Assembly (NCBI RefSeq): GCF_963664915.1
Contig: NZ_OY761810.1
Location: forward strand, 634,661 to 698,660
Length of the DNA: 64,000 nt
Direction of reading: 5' to 3'
Origin: an uncultured Caproiciproducens sp.
GTDB lineage: Bacteria > Bacillota > Clostridia > Oscillospirales > Acutalibacteraceae
Positions 8,053 through 17,199 of this stretch are shown here, piece after piece (positions within the stretch are counted from its first letter, which is position 1; each line of letters starts with the position of its first letter). A model generated the notes under the pieces. That model had not been told where the DNA came from and did no database searches. It saw nothing but the letters and a program-made list of their open reading frames with translations. Made by a program: the position numbers and the translations under genes.

Positions 8053-8691
8053 TTGAAAAACATTCTTTGCTACGGTGATTCCAACACCTATGGGCTGAAA
8101 CCCGGAATGACGGGAAGATATTCGAGGGAAATCCGGTGGACCGGTCTTCTTCAAAAACTCCTCGGCGACGGCTATTATGTAATAGAAGAAGGGCTGGGCG
8201 GCAGAACGACCGTTTGGGATGACCCGATTGAAGAATACAAAAACGGCAAAACCTATTTACTGCCCTGCCTTGACAGCCACAAGCCGCTGGATCTTGTTGT
8301 CATCATGCTTGGAACGAATGATTTGAAAAAACGCTTTTCCCTTTCCGTATGCGACATTGCATGGGGCATGGAAAATTTGATAAGAGCCATTATAAAATCG
8401 GAATCCGGTAGCGAGAATGGTGCCCCGCAGGTGCTTTTAATCGCACCGGTTCCTATTGTCAATGTCGGCATCCGGGATTGGTGCCTGATGTTTGGCGAAG
8501 GAATGGAAAACAGCGGCTTTCTGGCTGATGAATACCAACAGGTTGCAAAAAGGAATGCTGTTCACTTTCTCAATCCGGGCCGGAGCATAGAGGTCGGGCT
8601 TCAGGACGGGCTGCACTATACGGCGGCGGGGCATCGAAAGATGGCGGAGCTGGTCGCACAAAAAATTAAAGAAATTTTTCCGCAGGGTTAA
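8053..8691 (+). CDS. SGNH/GDSL-family hydrolase (esterase-like)
   Basis: This hydrolase has about 212 residues. It carries SGNH block I with the nucleophile serine (CYGDSNTYG, residues 6-14), a Gly block (GLGGRTTVWDD), the Asn block MLGTNDLK and the C-terminal catalytic DGLHYTAAGH. Such enzymes hydrolyse esters, often acetyl groups on carbohydrates, and this variant (VWDDP after the Gly block) resembles arylesterase/acyl-CoA thioesterase-type members. The frame is open from an ATG at 8029. However, AAAGGAG at 8038-8044 sits inside that extension, eight bases before a TTG at 8053, so the TTG is the likely start. There is no signal peptide, so the enzyme should be cytoplasmic. It follows the kinase gene by 67 bases and may be co-transcribed. 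Confidence 0.82.
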   Translation: MKNILCYGDSNTYGLKPGMTGRYSREIRWTGLLQKLLGDGYYVIEEGLGGRTTVWDDPIEEYKNGKTYLLPCLDSHKPLDLVVIMLGTNDLKKRFSLSVCDIAWGMENLIRAIIKSESGSENGAPQVLLIAPVPIVNVGIRDWCLMFGEGMENSGFLADEYQQVAKRNAVHFLNPGRSIEVGLQDGLHYTAAGHRKMAELVAQKIKEIFPQG

Positions 8692-8744
8692 CTACAGCAG
8701 ATTCTAATCTTTGATTACACACCATATTTGATAGAGTCCCCAAA

Positions 8745-8781
8745 ACACAGAAGCCGCGCCTTTTTGGTGCGGCTTCTGTGT
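8745..8781. terminator. bidirectional hairpin terminator
   Basis: Perfect 13-bp arms (ACACAGAAGCCGC and its complement) lie between the convergent SGNH hydrolase and PepA genes. T runs are weak on both sides (TTTT on the minus strand). Confidence 0.65.
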
Positions 8782-8861
8782 CTTAATCCTTATAATCGTC
8801 CGGGTCTTCACCGGAACGTTCATCCCGGTTCAGCATGTCTATTTCACGGTATAATACCGCG

Positions 8862-10298
8862 CTATATTTTCTGTCCGCTGCACTGCCCTTCCGTATTGAG
8901 CAGGTCGTAAAGCGTTGTTACGCCTGCGCCGGTCGCGCCGACCGCCTGATGTTCAAAAACCGGCTTATCCACCCACGCCGTCCCGGCAATGTCCAAATGA
9001 ATCCACGGCAGATTTTCAGAAAATTCTTTGATGAACAGGCCGGCTGAAATCGTGCCGCAATAATGCTCTCCCATGTTCTTAACATCCGCAATTTTGCTTT
9101 TAACCATCTCTTCATATTCAGGAAAAACGGGCAGCCGCCAATATTGTTCTCCCGACACCTGCGAAGCGGCATTCAGCTCTTCCCACAGACCGTCGCTGTT
9201 TGTCAAAACGCCCGCCGTGGTAAATCCCAGAGCGCCCACGACCGCGCCTGTCAGCGTGGCTATATCCAGTGCTCTGGTCGCGCCCTCCACCCGGATGGCG
9301 TATGTAAGCGCGTCCGCAAGAATCAGCCTGCCCTCCGCGTCCGTATTCTGAATTTCTATTGTTTTGCCGGACATGGATTTGATAACATCTCCGGGAATAA
9401 AGCTCTGTCTTGAAATTCGGTTTTCACAGGCCGGGATAACGGCCACCGCATTGGTTTTTACCTTATTGCGGGCAAGGGCGAAAATCGCGCCGGCCACCGC
9501 GGCGCCTCCGGCCATGTCCCCTTTGATTCCCAGTATGGAATCCTTGCTTTTCAGGCAGTATCCGCCCGTGTCACAGGTAACCCCCTTGCCGACCAGCGCG
9601 GTCCTTGCTGCGGACTGCGGGTCTGCGAGATAGCGCAGAACAATCAACCGGGGCGGGTTTGCGCTGCTGTTGCCAACCGTTAAAAAGGCATTCATCCCCA
9701 GCCGTTCGGCCTGTACTTCATCCAGAATTTCGGCCTGCACGCCGCATTTTTCCGCTTCCTGCTTCATGGCGTCCGCCATCATCGCCGGGGTCATCAAATT
9801 CGCAGGGGCATTGACAAGGTTTCTGGCTAAAACAACGCTGTCTGCGAGATTCACGGCTTTTTCAAGGTATTCCTCTGCCGTCTTAATCCGGCTCAGCGGA
9901 ATTCCCTGTAAAAAGAACCGGAACGTACTCTCTTGTTTGTCCGTCTGATACGGGCAATAGGTATATAAACCTAATTTTACACCTAAAACAGCGCTTCGTA
10001 TACAGTCCAGCCCAAAAATCGGTACCATTGCGGACAAATTTATTTCCGCCTCACACAAATGAACTTTTTGAAGTTCCCGCACGCCTTTGGCAACGGCATC
10101 CGTCATTCTGCGGGTGCTCAGTTTCCCGCGTTTCCCCAGTCCCACATAAAGAAGCACACGGGACTCCTGAAAAAGCGGAAAGCTCTCGAGAAATTTCGCT
10201 TTGAATACTTCTTTTACCGGCAATGACGCATGGTCAGCGTCCTCATAAACAAAAGCTATCTGTGCTTTATTTGTTGAGCCTATTTGAATATCAATCAT
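8862..10298 (-). CDS. pepA: leucyl aminopeptidase, family M17
   Basis: This is a 478-residue protein of normal length for M17. It has the metal-binding core VGKGVTCDTGGYCLK with the nearby MAGGAAV, and the family signature NTDAEGRL about 80 residues further on. These provide the Lys, Asp and Glu ligands of the two-metal site. The N-terminal domain (first about 160 residues) is the less conserved oligomerisation domain. It removes N-terminal residues from peptides in the cytoplasm as a hexamer. GGAAGGG precedes the ATG by five bases. It lies 15 bases downstream of the M20 peptidase gene on the same strand, forming a two-gene peptide-degradation operon. Confidence 0.92.
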   Translation of the reverse strand: MIDIQIGSTNKAQIAFVYEDADHASLPVKEVFKAKFLESFPLFQESRVLLYVGLGKRGKLSTRRMTDAVAKGVRELQKVHLCEAEINLSAMVPIFGLDCIRSAVLGVKLGLYTYCPYQTDKQESTFRFFLQGIPLSRIKTAEEYLEKAVNLADSVVLARNLVNAPANLMTPAMMADAMKQEAEKCGVQAEILDEVQAERLGMNAFLTVGNSSANPPRLIVLRYLADPQSAARTALVGKGVTCDTGGYCLKSKDSILGIKGDMAGGAAVAGAIFALARNKVKTNAVAVIPACENRISRQSFIPGDVIKSMSGKTIEIQNTDAEGRLILADALTYAIRVEGATRALDIATLTGAVVGALGFTTAGVLTNSDGLWEELNAASQVSGEQYWRLPVFPEYEEMVKSKIADVKNMGEHYCGTISAGLFIKEFSENLPWIHLDIAGTAWVDKPVFEHQAVGATGAGVTTLYDLLNTEGQCSGQKI

Positions 10299-10313
10299 AA
10301 ATACCCTTCCATT

Positions 10314-11567
10314 CTATTGATTATCGGCTGCGCCCTGGGTGCAACCGGCAGATGGTGTAGTCCGTCCGCCGCAATAAACAGTGGGGACTGCCGCATACAC
10401 AGCGGCGCAGCGGACAAGGTCTTCTTTCCATGTCTTTTCATTGGGAGCGTGAGCCTGCGCTTCTTTTCCGGGACCGAAGCCGATGCAGGGAATGCCATAG
10501 CGTCCCATAATGGAAACACCGTTTGTTGAAAAGGTCCATTTATCTACTTTCGGTTCGCCGTAGATGCCTTTGTATGCCTCAACCATGGCCTGCGTGGCAG
10601 GCGCATCCTGCGGAATAACCCATGTGGGGAAATAGCAGTCAGTGGGATAAACCAGTCCGGTGTAGCTGGGGCGTTTATAGGTGTACGTGGTCACGGCCGC
10701 ATTGTATTTTTTGCAGAATTCCAGATTGCGAACTTCTTCCAGTGCAATCTCATAAGTTTCTCCGTCGGTCAGGCGGCGGTCCAGCGAGACCGCGCACATA
10801 TCCGCAACCGCACAGCGGGATGGTGAGTTATAGAAAATCTCAGATACGGTAACGGTTCCTTTTCCAAGGAAGGGATCTACATGAAGATGGTCGTTCAGTT
10901 CGCGCACTTCCTGAAGAATGTCGGCCATCTTATAAATTGCGTTGTCGCCGCGTTCAGGGGCGGAACCATGGCAGGAAACGCCTTTGACTTCCACGCGGAT
11001 TTCCATACGTCCGCGCTGTCCGCGGCAGATCTTGCCGTCGGTCGGCTCTGTGAGCACAACAAATTCAGGGGTAATCTTATCCTCGTTGTGGATATACTGC
11101 CAGCAGAGGCCGTCGCAGTCCTCTTCCTGCACCGTACCGGTTACCAGTACGGTGTATTTGTCGGAGAGAAGCCCCCTATCTTTCATGATCTTCGCGCCGT
11201 AACTTGCGGAAACGATACCGCCAAGCTGGTCGGAGGCGCCGCGTCCGCCAATTTCGGATTCGGTTTCATAACCTTCGTACGGGTCGAAGGTCCAGTTGCT
11301 TTTTTGCCCGATTCCAACGGTGTCAATATGTCCGTCATAGGCAATGAGCGTTTTGCCGGTTCCCATCCAGCCAAGAACATTTCCCATCGGATCAATCTCC
11401 ACTTTGTCAAAACCCAGCGTGCGCATTTCATGGGCAATGCGTTCAATCACTTTTTTCTCGCCGGAGCTTTCCCCGGGGATTGCGATCAAATCCCTAAGAA
11501 ATTTAGTCATGGCGGCTTCATATCCCTGTGCATTTTTCTGAATCCCTTTAAAGTCCAGAGTCATCAT
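10314..11567 (-). CDS. ygeY: M20-family peptidase, YgeY-like hydrolase
   Basis: This 417-residue M20 metallopeptidase has the expected metal ligands: [10 protein letters not shown] (His-x-Asp, about residue 77), ASDQLGG (about 113), EEDCDGL (about 150, general base and metal ligand) and a C-terminal GFGPG followed by AHAPNE (His ligand). The spacing and wording match the YgeY subgroup, known as selenium-metabolism-linked hydrolases. No other selenium gene is present here, so that link is not supported locally. The C-terminus has a roughly 15-residue Gly/Thr/Ser tail (after VYCGG) that may be a lineage extension. GGAGG precedes the start. It is the first gene of an operon with pepA. Confidence 0.78.
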   Translation of the reverse strand: MMTLDFKGIQKNAQGYEAAMTKFLRDLIAIPGESSGEKKVIERIAHEMRTLGFDKVEIDPMGNVLGWMGTGKTLIAYDGHIDTVGIGQKSNWTFDPYEGYETESEIGGRGASDQLGGIVSASYGAKIMKDRGLLSDKYTVLVTGTVQEEDCDGLCWQYIHNEDKITPEFVVLTEPTDGKICRGQRGRMEIRVEVKGVSCHGSAPERGDNAIYKMADILQEVRELNDHLHVDPFLGKGTVTVSEIFYNSPSRCAVADMCAVSLDRRLTDGETYEIALEEVRNLEFCKKYNAAVTTYTYKRPSYTGLVYPTDCYFPTWVIPQDAPATQAMVEAYKGIYGEPKVDKWTFSTNGVSIMGRYGIPCIGFGPGKEAQAHAPNEKTWKEDLVRCAAVYAAVPTVYCGGRTTPSAGCTQGAADNQ

Positions 11568-11929
11568 TCATTTCCTCCAATATTAACAATCAGTATTTAA
11601 TCGAATCGACGGATACTCCCCATCATGAACAATGCTGAGATATTTTTCCGGGTCGGTGTCCCCCCATGATTGCCAAAAGCTAACCCATTGTTACCGCGCC
11701 GGACTCACGTGATCATTTTTGATTTTATTATACAATACATTAGGCTGCCAATACAATTAAAATCTAATTCTGCCGGGCCGGCGATGGCAAGCAGAAGGCT
11801 GTTCATTGATCAAATGGATATACTGGTATTCAGAAAATTTCTATAAGATTTTTCATCAACTGATTAAGACGATGAAAATGCGGCGAAAATAAGACTGACG
11901 CCTTTCCTTTGTCCCCTAAATAAAGATCA
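11568..11929. other. intergenic leader upstream of the peptidase operon
   Basis: About 360 bases without a gene. A possible minus-strand promoter (TTGTAT at 11751-11756, 18-bp spacer, TATAAT at 11727-11732) would give a 150-nt leader. I looked for a riboswitch fold in this leader and recognised none. Confidence 0.4.
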
Positions 11930-11970
11930 GCGCCGAAGCCGCAAAACAGCAAGTTTTGCGGCTTCGGCGC
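11930..11970 (-). terminator. strong hairpin terminator of the PocR gene
   Basis: Perfect 18-bp stem (GCGCCGAAGCCGCAAAAC and complement) with a five-base loop, then a T-rich minus-strand tail (CTTTATTTAG), 25 bases after the stop of the gene at 11995. Confidence 0.8.
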
Positions 11971-11994
11971 GTTTAAGTTGAGGATGACAATTGG

Positions 11995-13029
11995 CTATTT
12001 TGACAGCTGATCGCAGAGCTTGTTCAATTCAGAGGCAATTTCGCTGATTTGCTGAATGCTCTGGTTGAGTTCGTCAATGACACCGATATCGCTGTCCAGC
12101 TCCTGGAAGGTCTGCATCACATTTTCCCTAATGTCCTTAATGGAACCCGCGATATCGTTCAGCACCGCCTCAATCTTATCGGTCTGTACCGAGCTGCTTT
12201 CCGCAAGAGCGCGAATTTCCTGTGCAATAACGCCAAAACTTCTTCCCGCTTCCCCTTCCCTTGCTGCCACAATGGAAGCGTTGAAGCCGAGCAGCTTTGT
12301 CTGCAATGAAACATTTTTGATATATTTAATAACGGAACCGGTCTCCTGTACCCCGCTGGTGGATTTATCCGAAGAATCCTGCAGTTTAACAAAATTGCTG
12401 CGCAGGTTGTTGATATGATCTGTCGTCACAGAGGTACATTGTTCCGCTTCTTTTACTTTGTCAAACAGTTTGTGATAGGAACCGATCAATTCTTCCACAT
12501 AGGAAGAAAGAGTTGCCTTCTGGTAACCGATTTCCGACAATGTGTTTGCAATGACAAACAGAAGCTCCGCCGCCGCTTCAATGCGCTCTTTGGGTACAAT
12601 TTTTATTTTCTCCAAAGCGGTGAGGTATTCCTGTTCATCCACCCCGATCTCATGCGCAATCTGCCGGAATTTTTCAAGGTCAGGTTTTTCCGGTAAAACC
12701 TGACCGCCTATCAGCGAGCCAACCTGTTTGCCCTCCACCATGATGGGAGCGGCAAAATCCATCAGCCCTGCGTGGCAGTAATACACCGCAGGTTTGTGCG
12801 TCTGAGCCGCCTGACCCCCGCCCTGAAGGTCACACCGGTTACAGCGCTCGTAGCCCTTTTTGCTTCCGCGTGTAAGCTTAATGCAAAAATCAGTCGGATT
12901 GCTCAACTTTGTCACATCTTTGTCAAGGTCGACCGTAAGCGCCGCCATACCGGTTGCTTTGGCAAAAGCGTCCTGAATTTTTTGAAGTGTTTCGGTGTTT
13001 ATAACATCCGTGAGCTTGACATCGTTCAA
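11995..13029 (-). CDS. PocR-domain soluble methyl-accepting chemotaxis-like protein
   Basis: This protein has about 344 residues and two parts. Residues 10-165 form a PocR-type ligand-binding domain with the Cys cluster CNRCDLQGG and CHAGLMDFAAP. Residues 190-340 are a short methyl-accepting signalling coiled coil with the hairpin tip REGEAGRSFGVIAQEIRAL. No membrane segment is present, so it would be a cytoplasmic receptor that couples to CheW/CheA. The PocR fold senses small molecules such as propanediol in PocR itself; the ligand here is unknown. The frame opens at an ATG at 13044. That ATG overlaps a GGAGGGG placed six bases before a TTG at 13027-13029, which is the likelier start. It is monocistronic with its own terminator. 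Confidence 0.85.
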   Translation of the reverse strand: MNDVKLTDVINTETLQKIQDAFAKATGMAALTVDLDKDVTKLSNPTDFCIKLTRGSKKGYERCNRCDLQGGGQAAQTHKPAVYYCHAGLMDFAAPIMVEGKQVGSLIGGQVLPEKPDLEKFRQIAHEIGVDEQEYLTALEKIKIVPKERIEAAAELLFVIANTLSEIGYQKATLSSYVEELIGSYHKLFDKVKEAEQCTSVTTDHINNLRSNFVKLQDSSDKSTSGVQETGSVIKYIKNVSLQTKLLGFNASIVAAREGEAGRSFGVIAQEIRALAESSSVQTDKIEAVLNDIAGSIKDIRENVMQTFQELDSDIGVIDELNQSIQQISEIASELNKLCDQLSK

Positions 13030-13044
13030 TTTTTTCCCCTCCAT

Positions 13045-13350
13045 TTTTTATATAACAACCTGCCGTTTAGCGGGTAATATAAATAATGAAAACCATAGGC
13101 TTAATAATGGCATCACTTTGAGGAGATTATAAAATTATTGCTTTTTGTCACTGGATTCCATGTAAGCTCATATACGCAAAATTCTGCACCAATAATCTTA
13201 TAAACTTCCTATATGTAATTATCGGCTTTAGTAATAAAAAATGAATGATTATATTCTAAATTTTATATAATTACTTGCATTCCGGCATATTCGCAGTCCT
13301 AGTCGATGTATCGGAAATACTTGAAAGGAATCTATGCGTTGCAAAGAAAA
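13045..13350. other. intergenic region without a recognisable gene
   Basis: AT-rich upstream region of the PocR gene. No ORF with a ribosome binding site and no recognisable RNA fold was seen. Confidence 0.4.
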
Positions 13351-13380
13351 GAGGAGCACACCCGTTTGGCTGTGCCCCTC
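13344..13380 (-). terminator. intrinsic terminator of sppA-RDD operon
   Basis: GAGGAGCACA (13351-13360) pairs with TGTGCCCCTC (13371-13380), followed on the minus strand by TTTTCTTTG. It sits 14 bases after the RDD stop. Confidence 0.75.
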
Positions 13381-13393
13381 TCCGTTATCAGGT

Positions 13394-13993
13394 CTATGAA
13401 TTATCGGTCTTATTCCCATCTTCCGGTTTCTGCTCCGGCGCAGCCGACGGCTGCGGATAGACAGGGGAAGCGGGCTGCCCGTAATACGGCATGTACGCCG
13501 GCATAGGCTGATACGCCTGCCTTGTAGGAAGCTGCATGCACTTGCAGACGTAGATTACTTTTGTATTGCAAAGGATGTCGTGCAGACCGCGCTTGTCACG
13601 ATTCAATCCGATTAAAATATACCCGATAAAAAACAGGGAAGAAAGATAGCGCCCGATGGTCTCCCTGTAAAGTACGTTCAGCAGAGTAAGCGGAGCGTCG
13701 TCTATCGTAACCACTCGAAGGTTCATCAGCCGTTTCCCCACGGTTGCGCCGGTCTGATAGGTTAAAATAATAAAATAGGCGGACACTGCCAGATACAATA
13801 CAATATCAAGCAGACTGAACTGAAACAGAAGCGGGCTGACCAAAAAGTTGCCCGGGTTTTGCAGACCTACGAAAAACATAGGGATTTTTACAAACAGCAG
13901 AACCACTCCCACCAGAAGCATATCAATGAAATACGCTGCCAGCCGCACGAAAAATCCGCCGCAGGCCGGATTATTATTTTCCTGTGTTTGCAT
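13394..13993 (-). CDS. RDD-family membrane protein
   Basis: This 199-residue protein has an RDD domain: RLAAYFIDMLLVG at the first membrane helix (the Arg/Asp pair of the name), a second and third helix, then TYQTGATVGKRLMNLRVV and a final hydrophobic segment. The last 45 residues are a Pro/Tyr/Gln-rich cytoplasmic tail (AYMPYYGQPASPVYPQP). RDD proteins are small integral membrane proteins, some linked to ion exchange, but no specific role can be assigned. Its start lies 20 bases inside the end of sppA on the same strand, so it is translationally coupled to that gene and may act with it at the membrane. Confidence 0.85.
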   Translation of the reverse strand: MQTQENNNPACGGFFVRLAAYFIDMLLVGVVLLFVKIPMFFVGLQNPGNFLVSPLLFQFSLLDIVLYLAVSAYFIILTYQTGATVGKRLMNLRVVTIDDAPLTLLNVLYRETIGRYLSSLFFIGYILIGLNRDKRGLHDILCNTKVIYVCKCMQLPTRQAYQPMPAYMPYYGQPASPVYPQPSAAPEQKPEDGNKTDNS

Positions 13994-14966
13994 AATACAT
14001 CGGCACCCCGCTCTCCTGTGTTTCTAAAAGCTCTTTCACCTTTTCCGCATCGGTGCTGGTGTAGCTTTTCGCCATGGAAAACAAGGAATTCAGATTAAAC
14101 TCACTGCTTTTCGGCGTGAAGAAGGTAACGTTGCCGCCGAGCTCTTTCTTCATTTGTTCCTCGGTGGCGTCATATTCCTGAATACCGTCAATCAACTTGA
14201 GGTCAAGCGCCTGCTGCGCCGTATAGATGCGCCCGTCCGCAATCGGCTTGACCGTATCAACACTCATCTTTCTGCCCTGCGCAACGATTCCCACAAACTG
14301 TTCATAGGATTCGTCCACCAGCCCCTGAAAGATTTTTGACTGCTCCTTCGTCATTTCAACGCCCGGATTTCCCATGGATTTGTTCGGTCCGCTGGTAAAC
14401 AGCACCGTGTCAACGCCAAGTTTATCCATCAGGCCCTTATAATTGGATAATGACAGAATAACGCCGATGGAACCCGTCCATGTGTTGCGGTTTGCATAGA
14501 TTTTATCCGACGCCATGGATACGTAATATCCGCCGGAGCACGCCTCCGCGCCCATATAGGTCCAGACCGGACGGCCGGTTTCCTTTTTGTACTTCAGCAG
14601 CCTTTGGTACAGCTCGTCGGTTTCGTAAACACTGCCACCCGGTGTATTGACATCCATTAGGATGCCTTTGTTATTCCCGGACTTCTGCAGCTGGTCAATC
14701 AGACTGAGCGTTTTTACATGATTGTAGCCCTCCGTGGGCAGCAGAGAGGATGTTGTTGACTTCATAATGGTACCGTCCACCTCCACCACCCCGACGAACG
14801 GTGTTGACGGCAGCTGTACCTGTGTGCCGATAGAGTTAAGAACACTTTCGGCAAGCGCTTTTTTGCTTTGTGCCTGACTGGCATTCTTAACCAAAATATT
14901 GGCGCCGCACACAAACACAAAGACAAATGCCGCCGCAAGAATTCCCGCGATCTGTTTTTTATTCAT
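13974..14966 (-). CDS. sppA: signal peptide peptidase SppA, family S49
   Basis: This 330-residue protein is anchored by one N-terminal membrane segment (residues 6-24). Its S49 protease core contains DVNTPGGSVYETDEL, then GAEACSGGYYVSMASDKIYA with the nucleophile serine in ACSGG. TSGPNKSMGNPG supplies the general-base lysine, aligned with the lysine of Bacillus SppA. Its length is that of the short Gram-positive form, which works as an oligomeric dome on the outer membrane face and digests leftover signal peptides. GAGGG precedes the ATG. It is followed by an overlapping RDD gene. Confidence 0.93.
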   Translation of the reverse strand: MNKKQIAGILAAAFVFVFVCGANILVKNASQAQSKKALAESVLNSIGTQVQLPSTPFVGVVEVDGTIMKSTTSSLLPTEGYNHVKTLSLIDQLQKSGNNKGILMDVNTPGGSVYETDELYQRLLKYKKETGRPVWTYMGAEACSGGYYVSMASDKIYANRNTWTGSIGVILSLSNYKGLMDKLGVDTVLFTSGPNKSMGNPGVEMTKEQSKIFQGLVDESYEQFVGIVAQGRKMSVDTVKPIADGRIYTAQQALDLKLIDGIQEYDATEEQMKKELGGNVTFFTPKSSEFNLNSLFSMAKSYTSTDAEKVKELLETQESGVPMYYANTGK

Positions 14967-15044
14967 TTTCCCTCTTCTCCTTTTCTCCGTTTACACAGAG
15001 ACCTCAGATTATCATACGATGTTATGATTGTACTAATGTACTAA

Positions 15045-15060
15045 TACAATAATTATTGTA
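15045..15060. promoter_or_regulatory. palindrome upstream of sppA
   Basis: TACAATAATTATTGTA is a perfect 16-bp palindrome about 80 bp upstream of sppA. It could be an operator for an unidentified regulator. Confidence 0.3.
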
Positions 15061-15221
15061 TGCTTACCATACCCATTTGTCAAGTATTTCCCATTTTTTA
15101 GCGTCTTAGCGTCTATAATTTCAAGAATTTCGTCCCGGTTTTCATAGTTTGTCCAGACTTTACTTGGTTACCGCATATGCATTCCCATAAAACCTGTCCC
15201 CGCACGTAAAAAGCACTCTGC

Positions 15222-15911
15222 TTAGCGCGAGCAGGAAGGAGCCCAACCCAGTACAACATATGGAATAGTGAACACAACGATTCCGGTGGAATACGGTGCG
15301 ATTTCATACTGCTGATAATAAACAGCGACTCCCGGCGGCGTCAGATAATAATTCTGTTCGTTAAAATACTTGACAATCAGTGATCTGTAGTCGTCGAAAT
15401 AGACGCCCGGATTCTCCTGCATGTTTTGATCCGCCTGTTTAATAATCTGCTGCGTCAGCAGATATTGATAATTGGTATGCGGTCTGAAAAAACGCGCAAG
15501 AGGATAGAGTCTGCCGTTTTGAAGATTCCATGTATCGGAGCTTCGGATGGTATTGCCGTGTGCCCCGCCAGTATATTCATACTGGTCGCGGTAAAAACTC
15601 AGAAAACAATTTTCATTATAGGTTAATGAATAATTTAATACAGCGTCATATGCATGGAACGGGAATCCATTGACCTGTGTGTCCTTATAAAACTGTATGG
15701 CCTGGCTGTACAAGGTATTGGCGATATAACGGTAAAATACGTCTATCTGCATCCGGATACGGCTGTTAATCCTATTTTCAGCCATCCGATTGTTCTCTAA
15801 TCCCACTTCCGGGAATTCGGCGGAAAGTGTAAGCACAACAGTATTTTCATAAGTGAATTCTCGATGAACCTCATGTTTGACCAGATTTGCGCTGGTATTC
15901 GGTGAACTCAT
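15222..15911 (-). CDS. DUF4163/DUF3298-domain protein (RsiV-like)
   Basis: This protein has about 229 residues. The N-terminal half matches the DUF4163-type region (NRINSRIRMQID, then VNGFPFHAYDAVLNYSLTY) and YTGGAHGN marks the start of the DUF3298 domain. The C-terminal motif is YYQQYEIAPYSTG..FTIPY. In anti-sigma factor RsiV this pair of domains forms a lysozyme-binding extracellular part. Here no membrane segment or signal peptide is seen, so location and partner are unclear. GGAGGG six bases before the ATG at 15911 decides this start rather than one 18 bases upstream. It is monocistronic. Confidence 0.75.
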   Translation of the reverse strand: MSSPNTSANLVKHEVHREFTYENTVVLTLSAEFPEVGLENNRMAENRINSRIRMQIDVFYRYIANTLYSQAIQFYKDTQVNGFPFHAYDAVLNYSLTYNENCFLSFYRDQYEYTGGAHGNTIRSSDTWNLQNGRLYPLARFFRPHTNYQYLLTQQIIKQADQNMQENPGVYFDDYRSLIVKYFNEQNYYLTPPGVAVYYQQYEIAPYSTGIVVFTIPYVVLGWAPSCSR

Positions 15912-15987
15912 TTTAATCCCTCCCGCCACATACTATGCCGATAAAAGGATTCGGGATACCACCCGCCCGCGCCGGTCATGCCCAACA

Positions 15988-16017
15988 AAAAAGCACACTC
16001 TTCCGAATGTGCTTTTT
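15988..16017 (-). terminator. intrinsic terminator of splB
   Basis: AAAAAGCACA pairs with TGTGCTTTTT; T run on both strands. Placed 29 bases after the splB stop. Confidence 0.8.
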
Positions 16018-16045
16018 GACACAGATGAATCACCGTGTTCGTTCG

Positions 16046-17041
16046 TCATACAACATACAAAATGGAACTGCCGCCAAGTTTATGCGTGATTTCTCTGCGC
16101 AAAAGCTCTTCCCCCTGTGTGCGAATGTCATTCCGGTAGCAGTATTTTCCGCGCCCCCTTACAGTCATAAGGGATGCGTCATATAGTTCAACCGCATTGG
16201 GAAACGCTTCGTTGTTGATCGCCCGGTGCACATAGCTGTACGTCATAAAAATGATTTCGATTGTCAGCTCCTTTTTAGCCTTCGGAGATAATTCATCGGA
16301 AAGCTGCTGAATCAATTGAGTGTAGAGTGCGGGCCATCCGTCCATCAATACAACTGGGGCAATCAATAGGCCGACTCTGTAGCCTGCATCGCACATTTTG
16401 TTCAGCGCCTGTATTCTGTTTTTTAACGGTGATGTTCCGAATTCCACTTTTTGAATAATTTCCTGCGGGTTTACACTCATGCGGAAAATGGTCCGTCCTC
16501 TGTGTTCCAAGTTAAGCAGAGGGTCTACCATGTCAAATTTGGTCGGAAAGGTAATGAACCCTTTTTCATTTTTACCAAAATTTTCAATCGTCCAGACAAG
16601 GTTCTCTGTGATGGTGTTCTCCAGAACCAGATCACTGTTGCTGCCTATTTCAAAAGTCAAATCTTCCGGAGAGGCGGCGGCCGTTTTCATCAGTTTGCCG
16701 AGCATCTGTTCGCGGTTGACAAACAGCCTTAAATAGGAGCATTTGTTGTAGTTGCAAACCAAATAGCAATAAAGGCACGCCGCACTGCATCCTGAAGACG
16801 TATACGGCACCAGAAAGTCCGATATTTTATGATTGACCACATATTTGTGTGTTTTACGGATTCCAATAATCAGATACCGCTTCATATGGCCGAACTCACT
16901 GTTGGAATTCCTTCGCATTTCCTCAATATTATTATGGCTTGCAATGGGAGTCCATGGAACCTGACTGAATTTTTGCTTTAATCTTTCACCCAGCTCATAG
17001 GAAAGAGCTTCCGGTTCATAATAAATACGCTCTGGATACAT
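16046..17041 (-). CDS. splB: spore photoproduct lyase
   Basis: This 331-residue radical-SAM enzyme has the [4Fe-4S] motif CSAACLYC (CxxxCxxC) near residue 86. It is followed by CNYNKCSYLRLFVN, which corresponds to the YIRVYVN region of known SplB. It reverses the spore photoproduct (5-thyminyl-5,6-dihydrothymine) in DNA during germination, using S-adenosylmethionine. The residue 44 positions after the last cluster Cys, where Bacillus SplB has its hydrogen-donor Cys, appears to be Ser (EIGSNSDLV). This suggests a clostridial variant with a different donor. AAGGTG precedes the start. Its presence is the clearest sign that the organism forms spores. Confidence 0.88.
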   Translation of the reverse strand: MYPERIYYEPEALSYELGERLKQKFSQVPWTPIASHNNIEEMRRNSNSEFGHMKRYLIIGIRKTHKYVVNHKISDFLVPYTSSGCSAACLYCYLVCNYNKCSYLRLFVNREQMLGKLMKTAAASPEDLTFEIGSNSDLVLENTITENLVWTIENFGKNEKGFITFPTKFDMVDPLLNLEHRGRTIFRMSVNPQEIIQKVEFGTSPLKNRIQALNKMCDAGYRVGLLIAPVVLMDGWPALYTQLIQQLSDELSPKAKKELTIEIIFMTYSYVHRAINNEAFPNAVELYDASLMTVRGRGKYCYRNDIRTQGEELLRREITHKLGGSSILYVV

Positions 17042-17133
17042 TGTATCACCTTCCGTGCTATTATTAGTATTCAGTCAATGATCTATACTGTTTTTTCCAC
17101 CTGTACCAATATCTTCGTCTTTGCTGTCAGCAA

Positions 17134-17172
17134 AAAAAAGAGCACATCCTCTGATGGGACGCACTCTTTTTT
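17134..17172 (-). terminator. intrinsic terminator of the LytTR/LiaF-like operon
   Basis: An A-rich arm with GAGCACATCC pairs with GGGACGCACTC followed by T6; T runs on both strands. It lies 28 bases after the LiaF-like stop. Confidence 0.75.
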
Positions 17173-17199
17173 GATTATTGATAAAATATCGTTAGTACG

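Noticed and set aside
7290..8063. Long minus-strand frame (257 codons) opposite the NahK-like gene
   Set aside because: Entirely antisense to a well-supported gene, with no domain.
10881..11600. 239-codon plus-strand frame opposite the YgeY-like gene
   Set aside because: Antisense shadow; no recognisable motif.
11568..11929. Possible riboswitch in the leader of the peptidase operon
   Set aside because: G-rich stretches were noticed, but no known riboswitch core could be matched by eye.
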